DNA from: DAISJI01 sp964559835
GTDB lineage: Bacteria; Acidobacteriota; Terriglobia; Terriglobales; Acidobacteriaceae
Length of the DNA: 64,000 nt
Direction of reading: 5' to 3'
Assembly (NCBI GenBank): GCA_964559835.1
Contig: CAZLJE010000027.1
Location: forward strand, 1-64,000
Positions 59,065 to 64,000 of this stretch are shown in pieces. The notes beneath the pieces were generated by a model. It searched no databases. It had not been told where the DNA came from and saw only the letters and a program-made list of their open reading frames with translations. A program made the translations under genes and the position numbers. Every line of letters begins with the position of its first letter. Within the stretch, counting starts at the first letter, position 1.

Positions 59065-60036
59065 CTAAGCCCCACGCCCTGAGCCCGCGATCGCGATTGC
59101 CGCCATCATCCGCCCGGTCTTCCCGTGCTCTTTCCGGTGTGAGAAGAGCAGGTCGTTCCGGCACGACGTGCACAACTCCGAGATCCAGATGTTGTTCTCC
59201 CCGACCCCTGCATCGAGCAATTGCCGCCGGTTTGCCTCGACGAGGTCCAGGTGCAGCGTGCAATGCGGATCGCCGTGTCCCGGAGCGCGCTTATTCATGA
59301 ACAGCAGCGGATATTTCTCGCGTACCGGGTCGGACGAGAACACGTCCTCGAACAATTCATCCGCGTACGCGAACTGCGCGGCGAAGTTCTCCTTGAATTC
59401 CTCCGCAACTTCGTAGCAGCAACGATGGATCCCCGGCCCGATCGCCGCCCGCAGGTTCTCCGGCTGCGAACCGAACGCCCGCCGCATCTCGCCCACACCC
59501 TTCTCGACGATCCGCGCCAGCGTTCCGCGCCATCCAGCGTGGAAGGCGCCAGCCGCGCGCTCGACCGGATCGACGATCAGCACCGGAATGCAATCCGCCG
59601 TACGCACCGTAAGCACGATTCCCGGTATCCTGGTGATCAGCCCATCTCCGCTCAGCGGCTTCTCCGGAAGGTTCGAGATCGGGTGCACGATGCTGGAGTG
59701 GATCTGCTTCATCGCCACCGACGGCCAGTGCTCTGCGTGCTTCACCCTGACCGATTTTGGAAGGGTGGGTTGCGGGTGCCCCGCCCTAGCCGGTTTTGCC
59801 AGGATGGGTTCACAAGCTCCGATCTCCCGAAAGAACATCTCGCGATTCCGCTCCACTGCCTCGCGCGTGTCTTCTTCCGTGATCCCCAGGTTCAGCGACT
59901 TTCCTCCGTAACATTTCGACACGCCACCCTTGCGCGTGCTGAACCCATGTCGCAGCCAACCGATTCCGTCGAACGACTCGGCGCGAATTACATCAAGCTT
60001 TGCTGATTTGGGAGTTGCGGCCCGTGTACTCGGCAT
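59065..60036 (-). CDS. pgeF: Laccase-domain (PgeF/YfiH-type) protein with in-frame repeat insert
   Basis: 323 residues from the ATG at 60036. The family (formerly polyphenol oxidase) acts as a purine nucleoside phosphorylase/peptidoglycan-editing factor in bacteria. Landmarks: WLRHGFSTRKGGVSKCYGGK, MKQIHSSIV, VLTVRTADCIPVLIVDP with the metal cysteine, GAFHAGWRGTLARIVEK with the metal histidine. Residues 77-102 (PILAKPARAGHPQ and PTLPKSVRVKHAE) are encoded by two tandem 39-nt copies of a repeat found between genes elsewhere in the window; this insertion separates the N-terminal helix from MKQIHSS. The frame is kept, so activity may be retained. Confidence 0.88.
   Translation of the reverse strand: MPSTRAATPKSAKLDVIRAESFDGIGWLRHGFSTRKGGVSKCYGGKSLNLGITEEDTREAVERNREMFFREIGACEPILAKPARAGHPQPTLPKSVRVKHAEHWPSVAMKQIHSSIVHPISNLPEKPLSGDGLITRIPGIVLTVRTADCIPVLIVDPVERAAGAFHAGWRGTLARIVEKGVGEMRRAFGSQPENLRAAIGPGIHRCCYEVAEEFKENFAAQFAYADELFEDVFSSDPVREKYPLLFMNKRAPGHGDPHCTLHLDLVEANRRQLLDAGVGENNIWISELCTSCRNDLLFSHRKEHGKTGRMMAAIAIAGSGRGA
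59731..59808 (-). repeat. Two tandem 39-nt repeats inside pgeF
   Basis: Unit 1, 59808-59770, begins CCCATCCTGGCAAAACCGGC; unit 2, 59769-59731, begins CCCACCCTTCCAAAATCGGT. Both align with the intergenic repeat at 2171-2205, which begins CCCACCCCAGCAAAATCGGC. Thirty-nine nucleotides is 13 codons, which keeps the frame. Confidence 0.92.
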
Positions 60037-60057
60037 TGCTACGATTGTAAAGCAGCT

Positions 60058-60135
60058 GGCTCTTGGCACTCAGCACCGACACTCATTCTTCCCCTTGTCT
60101 TCTCCTTGCGCCTTGTGCCTTGCGCCTTGAGCCGG
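60058..60135. repeat. GGCACT and CCTTGTG arrays
   Basis: CTTGGCACTCAGCACCGACA is followed by CTTCTCCTTGCGCCTT, GTGCCTT, GCGCCTT, GAGCC at about 60102-60132. The latter is the word found at 47186-47262. Confidence 0.65.
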
Positions 60136-60182
60136 TTTTTTCCTTTCCACAAAACTCGCGCTTTAGGTCGCGCATCGCAACC

Positions 60183-60950
60183 ATGAATCCATCCATTTCG
60201 AGGCAGCACATGAACGAGTTTCGTGATTTATGGTCTGAGCAGCAGGAACGCTCTCGCTTGGGCACGGTCGACAGTTGGTTTTCGCTCATCGGAGGCGGCG
60301 CGCTGACGGCATTCGGTATGCAACGCGCCATCTCGAAGAAGTCTCCGCTGGGCGTTGCCATGGCGGCAGGCGGAGGCGCTCTGCTCTATAACGGCCTCCG
60401 CACGCGCTCCAGCGCTCACGGCATACATATCCAGACAGCTTTCACCATCAACAAATCTCCCGGCGAGCTCTACCGCGAATGGCGCAAGCTCGAGAATCTT
60501 CCCCGGTTCATGAAGCACCTGCAGTCGGTTCGGCAGATCGATAACCGCCGCTCCGAATGGACCGCGCGCGGTCCCTTCGGGCGCACCTTCAATTGGCAGG
60601 CCGAGATCGTCGACGAGTCCGATGGCCGCTTCATCGTCTGGCGCTCCATGCCGGGTTCTCCGATCGAAACCTCCGGCTCGGTCGAGTTCCGGCAGGCGCC
60701 CGGTGGACGCGGTACCGAACTCATCGTTGCCATGCACTACTCCGCCGTCAGGCACGTCGGAGAGACCATTGCCGACCTGCTCGGCGCCGTTCCGGAGCGC
60801 GTACTCCGCGAGGAAGTTCGCGGCTTCAAGCAGCTCATGGAAGCCGGCGAGATCCCAACCACCGAAGGCCAGCCCAGCGGCCGCCGTGGTGCTGTCGTTT
60901 CCATGGCGGAAAAAGTCATGCGTATGCCGGCACGCCAGCGCATAGCCTGA
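60183..60950 (+). CDS. SRPBCC-family membrane-associated protein
   Basis: 255 residues from the ATG at 60183. An N-terminal segment (SLIGGGALTAFGMQRAISKK, GVAMAAGGGALLYNGL) has two short hydrophobic stretches like DUF2892 proteins. An SRPBCC/START-like domain follows (INKSPGELYREWRKLENLPR, FMKHLQSVRQID, FNWQAEIVDESDGRFIVWRS, SGSVEFRQAPGGRGTELIVA). Such domains bind hydrophobic ligands; the ligand is unknown. It lies 16 nt before the alcohol dehydrogenase gene, so the two probably form an operon, possibly for stress response or lipid/aldehyde handling. Confidence 0.8.
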   Translation: MNPSISRQHMNEFRDLWSEQQERSRLGTVDSWFSLIGGGALTAFGMQRAISKKSPLGVAMAAGGGALLYNGLRTRSSAHGIHIQTAFTINKSPGELYREWRKLENLPRFMKHLQSVRQIDNRRSEWTARGPFGRTFNWQAEIVDESDGRFIVWRSMPGSPIETSGSVEFRQAPGGRGTELIVAMHYSAVRHVGETIADLLGAVPERVLREEVRGFKQLMEAGEIPTTEGQPSGRRGAVVSMAEKVMRMPARQRIA

Positions 60951-60966
60951 TAAGGAGACAAGAAAG

Positions 60967-62163
60967 ATGAAAGCAGTTTGTTGGATGGGCAAGGAAGACA
61001 TTCAGGTGCTGGACGTTCCCGATCCGCACATCATCAACCCGCGCGACGTCGTGGTCCGCATCACGCGCACCGCTATCTGCGGTTCCGACCTGCACCTCTA
61101 CAACGGCTTCATGCCGACCATGATGGCCGGCGACATCCTCGGCCACGAGTTCATGGGCGAGGTCGTCGACAAAGGAACTGAAGTCAAGAGACTCAACATC
61201 GGCGACCGCGTGGTTGTGCCGTTCACCATCGCCTGCGGCGGCTGCTACTTCTGCCAGCAGAGATTGTGGTCGTTGTGTGACAACACCAACCCGAACGCCT
61301 GGATCGCCGAAGAGATGATGGGCTACACGCCTTCTGGCCTGTTCGGCTACACCCACATGATGGGCGGATACGCCGGCGGCCAGGCTCAGTACGCGCGTGT
61401 TCCGCAGGCCGACGTCGGCTGCCTCAAGGTTCCCACCGGCATTCCGGATGAGAAAGTCCTGTTCCTGAGCGACATTTTCCCGACCGGCTATCAGGCCGCC
61501 GAGCAGGGAGGCATCAGGCAAGGTGATGTCGTCGCGGTCTGGGGCTGCGGCCCGGTGGGACAGTTTGCCATCCGCAGCGCCTTCCTTTTCGGCGCGGCGC
61601 GTGTCATCGCCATTGACCGTTTCGAAGAGCGGTTGCGGCTTGCCACTCAAGCCAAGGCCGAAGTCCTTAACTACGAAGACCTGCCGCACGAGGACGTCGT
61701 CCAGGCGCTCAAAGACATGACCGGCGGACGCGGGCCGGACGTCTGCATCGACGCCGTCGGCATGGAAGCGCACGCCGCTACCATCCCCGGACTTTACGAC
61801 GTCGCCAAGCAGAAGCTGCGCCTGTCATTGGACCGCCCCACCGCCTTCCGACAGGTCATCATGGCCTGCCGCAAAGGCGGGACTGTGTCGGTTCCCGGCG
61901 TGTACGCCGGTTTCCTCGACAAGGTCCCGTGGGGGCAGGCAATGAACAAGGCCTTGACCTTCCGCATGGGCCAGACGCACATGATGCGCTACATGCAGCC
62001 GTTGCTGGAGCGCGTCGAGCGCGGCGACATCGATCCCAGCGAGATCATCACCCACCGCGTCACCATCGACGAAGTCCCCGAGATGTACCGCGTCTTCCGC
62101 GACAAGGAAGACAAGTGCATCAAGGTCGTGTGCGATCCGTGGGCGGAACCGAAAGCAGCGTAA
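60967..62163 (+). CDS. Zinc-dependent alcohol dehydrogenase (formaldehyde-dehydrogenase-like)
   Basis: 398 residues of the medium-chain dehydrogenase family; start ATG follows AAGGAGACAAG. Catalytic zinc ligands are in ICGSDLHLYNG and GHEFMGEV, structural zinc cysteines in CGGCYFCQQRLWSLC, and the NAD-binding Rossmann motif is WGCGPVGQFAIR. DIFPTGYQAAEQGG and the long insertion near residues 110-140 (MGYTPSGLFGYTHMMGGYAG) fit the glutathione-independent formaldehyde-dehydrogenase-like/FdhA group. It oxidises an alcohol or aldehyde in the cytosol; the substrate is not certain. It is followed by a strong hairpin. Confidence 0.9.
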   Translation: MKAVCWMGKEDIQVLDVPDPHIINPRDVVVRITRTAICGSDLHLYNGFMPTMMAGDILGHEFMGEVVDKGTEVKRLNIGDRVVVPFTIACGGCYFCQQRLWSLCDNTNPNAWIAEEMMGYTPSGLFGYTHMMGGYAGGQAQYARVPQADVGCLKVPTGIPDEKVLFLSDIFPTGYQAAEQGGIRQGDVVAVWGCGPVGQFAIRSAFLFGAARVIAIDRFEERLRLATQAKAEVLNYEDLPHEDVVQALKDMTGGRGPDVCIDAVGMEAHAATIPGLYDVAKQKLRLSLDRPTAFRQVIMACRKGGTVSVPGVYAGFLDKVPWGQAMNKALTFRMGQTHMMRYMQPLLERVERGDIDPSEIITHRVTIDEVPEMYRVFRDKEDKCIKVVCDPWAEPKAA

Positions 62164-62183
62164 CGTCCAGTGCGCTTAACGTG

Positions 62184-62218
62184 CGACGCGCAAGGGAATG
62201 TCGTTCCCTTGCGCGTCG
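62184..62218 (+). terminator. Terminator hairpin after the dehydrogenase gene
   Basis: A perfect 15-bp stem: CGACGCGCAAGGGAA at 62184-62198 with TTCCCTTGCGCGTCG at 62204-62218, loop TGTCG, followed by TTACAT. Confidence 0.8.
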
Positions 62219-62285
62219 TTACATATCAGCCTGTCCAGCTCAACTAAATCGTACTCCTCGTGCCCGATCGAGCAGCAAATGGGAA

Positions 62286-62317
62286 AGCCCCGCGTGGCGT
62301 AAAGCCATCGCGGGGCT
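62286..62317 (-). terminator. Terminator of the tRNA-Asp transcript
   Basis: AGCCCCGCG at 62286-62294 pairs with CGCGGGGCT at 62309-62317, with inner TGGC/GCCA pairs. On the minus strand the hairpin is followed by TTTCCC. It directly follows the antisense element at 62318-62336. Confidence 0.7.
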
Positions 62318-62336
62318 CGCGAGCCTGTCAAGCTTC
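62318..62336 (-). promoter_or_regulatory. Trailer element complementary to the tRNA-Asp anticodon arm
   Basis: The 19-nt sequence CGCGAGCCTGTCAAGCTTC on the plus strand is identical to the anticodon arm of the minus-strand tRNA-Asp (62488-62470). In the tRNA precursor it is therefore read as the perfect antisense of that arm, about 100 nt after the tRNA 3' end and immediately before the terminator hairpin. Confidence 0.8.
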
Positions 62337-62439
62337 AATGGAATTGTACAATCATGGTTACTGAAGTCAAGGGAAGCGATCAGAGCAGCAACCGCCTGTC
62401 AGAGTCGCCCCTCAGTAGTGCTCGCGGCGAAAGCCGCGG

Positions 62440-62512
62440 TGGACCCGACGGGATTCGAACCCGCACCTCGAAGCTTGACAGGCTCGCGTGCTACCAATTA
62501 CACCACGGGCCC
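62440..62512 (-). tRNA. tRNA-Asp(GTC), unusual anticodon stem
   Basis: Acceptor GGGCCCG pairs with CGGGTCC (one G-U); the D-arm is GTGTAATTGGTAGCAC, the loop CTGTCAA has anticodon GTC, and the T-arm is GCGGGTTCGAATCCCGT. CCA is not fully encoded. The 3' strand of the anticodon stem reads GCTTCG instead of the GCTCG that would pair perfectly with CGAGC, so one T bulges or the stem has a C-C mismatch. The discriminator is A, not the usual G of tRNA-Asp. Identity rests on the anticodon. Confidence 0.75.
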
Positions 62513-62570
62513 ACGGCAGCGATTCTAGGCTGGTATCCCACACTTGCCGTGCGGTGCGTCACCTTTGTTC

Positions 62571-62612
62571 GTGACGTGTTTCCTTCGTGTCCTTTGTGAC
62601 CTTTGTGGTGAA
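62571..62612. repeat. CCTTTGTG array
   Basis: CCTTCGTGT, CCTTTGTGA, CCTTTGTGG: 9-nt units upstream of purM. It is the same word as at 36860-36951. Confidence 0.7.
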
Positions 62613-62686
62613 ACCCGCCTGTTTGGCCAACTCTGCTAAAATACGTTTTCGCCCGGTCCTAATCTCCTTTCGGACGGTAGCCCTGC

Positions 62687-63733
62687 TTGCCTGACCAGCC
62701 CAATGCTGTCGTTACCTACGCCGACGCCGGTGTAGATATCGAGCGTGCCAACCGCGCCAAGCAGCGCATCAAGTATCTCGCCCACAAGACCTACACTAAG
62801 AGCGTCCTCAGCGAGATCGGCAGCTTCGGCGGCATGTTCGCCCTCGACAAGAAGAAGTACAACAACCCGGTTCTCGTCTCCAGCGTCGATGGCGTCGGTA
62901 CCAAGCTCCGGGTCGCCTTCGAGATGAACCTGCACCACACCATCGGCGCCGACCTGGTCAACCACTGCGTCAACGACATCGCCGTCCAGGGCGCCGCGCC
63001 GCTGTTCTTCATGGATTACTTCGCGACCGGCAAACTCGATCCCGAGATCGCCGAAAAGGTCGTCACCGGGATTGCCGACGCCTGCAAGCACAACGGCTGC
63101 GCCCTTATTGGCGGCGAGACCGCCGAAATGCCCGGCTTTTACGAGAAGGGCGACTACGACCTCGCCGGATTCATCGTTGGCATCGTCGAGCAGGAAAAGG
63201 TCATCACCGGGAAGAAGGTCGCGCCCGGCGACGTCCTCATTGCTCTTGCCTCAAATGGCCTTCATACCAACGGCTACTCGCTGGCCCGCAAGCTGCTGTT
63301 CTCCGTCGCGCACTATTCGCCTGAGACCTACGTCAACGAGATGAAGAACAAGGTCGGCAACGAGTTGATGCGGACGCACAAGAGCTACTGGCCCGTCGTC
63401 AAGAAACTCGTCGATGCGGATGCCGTGAGCGCGATGGCGCACATCACCGGCGGCGGCATCACCGGCAACCTGCCACGCGTGCTGCCCAAGGGAACAGCCG
63501 CCGTTATCGACATGGGCTCCTGGCCCATCCAGCCCGTCTTCACCCATCTCCAGCACCTCGGCAACATCCCGCAGGACGAACTGTTCCGCGCCTTCAACAT
63601 GGGTGTCGGCATGATCCTGGTCGTGCCCCCGAAGAAGTTCGCGAAAGTGCAGAGCATCCTCGAACGCGCCGGCGAGAAGGGCTACACCATCGGCCGAATC
63701 GTCAAGGGCGACCGCAAAGTCATCTATTCGTAA
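62687..63733 (+). CDS. purM: Phosphoribosylformylglycinamidine cyclo-ligase (AIR synthetase)
   Basis: 348 residues from the TTG at 62687. It catalyses the ATP-dependent ring closure to aminoimidazole ribotide, step five of purine synthesis. Conserved blocks: TYADAGVDIERANRAKQRIK, SSVDGVGTKLRVAFEMNLHH, GADLVNHCVNDIAVQGAAPL, GGETAEMPGFYEKGDYDLAG, and MAHITGGGITGNLPRVLPKG. Length is standard. The gene follows the tRNA-Asp region and the CCTTTGTG array; the next gene starts 2 nt after its stop. Confidence 0.95.
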   Translation: MPDQPNAVVTYADAGVDIERANRAKQRIKYLAHKTYTKSVLSEIGSFGGMFALDKKKYNNPVLVSSVDGVGTKLRVAFEMNLHHTIGADLVNHCVNDIAVQGAAPLFFMDYFATGKLDPEIAEKVVTGIADACKHNGCALIGGETAEMPGFYEKGDYDLAGFIVGIVEQEKVITGKKVAPGDVLIALASNGLHTNGYSLARKLLFSVAHYSPETYVNEMKNKVGNELMRTHKSYWPVVKKLVDADAVSAMAHITGGGITGNLPRVLPKGTAAVIDMGSWPIQPVFTHLQHLGNIPQDELFRAFNMGVGMILVVPPKKFAKVQSILERAGEKGYTIGRIVKGDRKVIYS

Positions 63734-63735
63734 CC

Positions 63736-64000
63736 ATGCAAACACTGAACGTCGGCGCCGGGCGGACCGACGCAGAATACAAGGCGGCTGAGGAAGCGCG
63801 ACACGCCGAGCTTAGCGCCGACAGCCGGACCGATGCGGACTTCTTTTTCTGGGCGGCCGGCGCTGCTGCACTAGGTACGGGCCTGCTTCCGCTGCGCCTG
63901 AACTTTCTGGTCAACATCGGTGCAATTGATCTTCTGCGGGCTTATGGCGCGTCGCTGGCTTCTCTGTATTCGCTCGCGTTGCACGCGGCGGCGGGGCTGT
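63736..64000 (+). CDS. Membrane protein, N-terminal part only
   Basis: The frame opens at ATG 63736, 2 nt past purM, and runs off the window after 88 codons. It reads MQTLNVGAGRTDAEYKAAEE, then a charged helix (ARHAELSADSRTDADFFF), then at least two hydrophobic segments (WAAGAAALGTGLLPLRLNF, YGASLASLYSLALHAAAGL). It is probably a small inner-membrane protein co-transcribed with purM. The family cannot be named from this part. Confidence 0.6.
   Translation, partial: MQTLNVGAGRTDAEYKAAEEARHAELSADSRTDADFFFWAAGAAALGTGLLPLRLNFLVNIGAIDLLRAYGASLASLYSLALHAAAGL

Overview
The window looks like a piece of an Acidobacteriota chromosome (Terriglobia/Koribacter-like). This is inferred from three things: two very large Oar-type TonB-dependent receptors with an N-terminal carboxypeptidase-regulatory-like domain, a membrane-tethered winged-helix regulator, and high GC with strongly C-biased third codon positions. 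No rRNA, CRISPR array, transposase or integrase is seen. All identifications were made by reading motifs; no database was searched.

Layout. 1-4.7 kb: a partial tRNA-Gly, a tRNA-Cys, a run of small genes (zinc ribbons, histidine-kinase-DHp-like mini-proteins, two paralogous small proteins), a decayed anchor-D-type protein and an adenosine-deaminase-like enzyme. 4.7-16.2 kb: a second tRNA-Cys, then an alpha-glucan block (GH31 alpha-glucosidase, SLC45-like sugar transporter, winged-helix regulator, TonB receptor, GH13 amylase) that ends at a 3' fragment of tRNA-Cys, as if bounded by attachment-site-like repeats. 16.2-25.5 kb: YncE-like propeller, PepSY-like protein, an OmpR-type two-component system and a divergent tripartite RND efflux operon; two PmrA-like boxes lie at the relevant promoters. 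25.5-33.3 kb: a LacI-regulated beta-xyloside block (LacI repressor, TonB receptor, GH39 xylosidase, FucP-like permease). 33.4-64 kb: mostly housekeeping genes (arginase, asnS, ggt, htrA, coaE, folD, efp, acyP, apt, msrB, pckG, tyrS, lipid kinase, sppA, HU/IHF, pgeF, zinc alcohol dehydrogenase, tRNA-Asp, purM).

The most striking structure is in the spacers. At 0-4.7 kb and 34-64 kb, nearly every intergenic region holds a short array of degenerate heptamers. Each site uses its own word (TGATTTG-, GAAGAAT-, CCTTGTG-, CAACTTA-, GCCATGC-, CAGTTGC-, TAGTCGC-type), and arrays often occur as inverted pairs. Similar 7-nt arrays sit in frame inside coaE and a lipid kinase gene, and a 39-nt (13-codon) repeat is duplicated in frame inside pgeF. 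Two small nuclease-fold genes (GIY-YIG and a frameshifted GxxExxY/PDDEXK gene) are each bracketed by inverted copies of a repeat. No such array was seen between 4.7 and 34 kb. A tRNA-Asp whose 3' trailer carries a perfect 19-nt complement of its own anticodon arm, just before a terminator, is another unusual feature.
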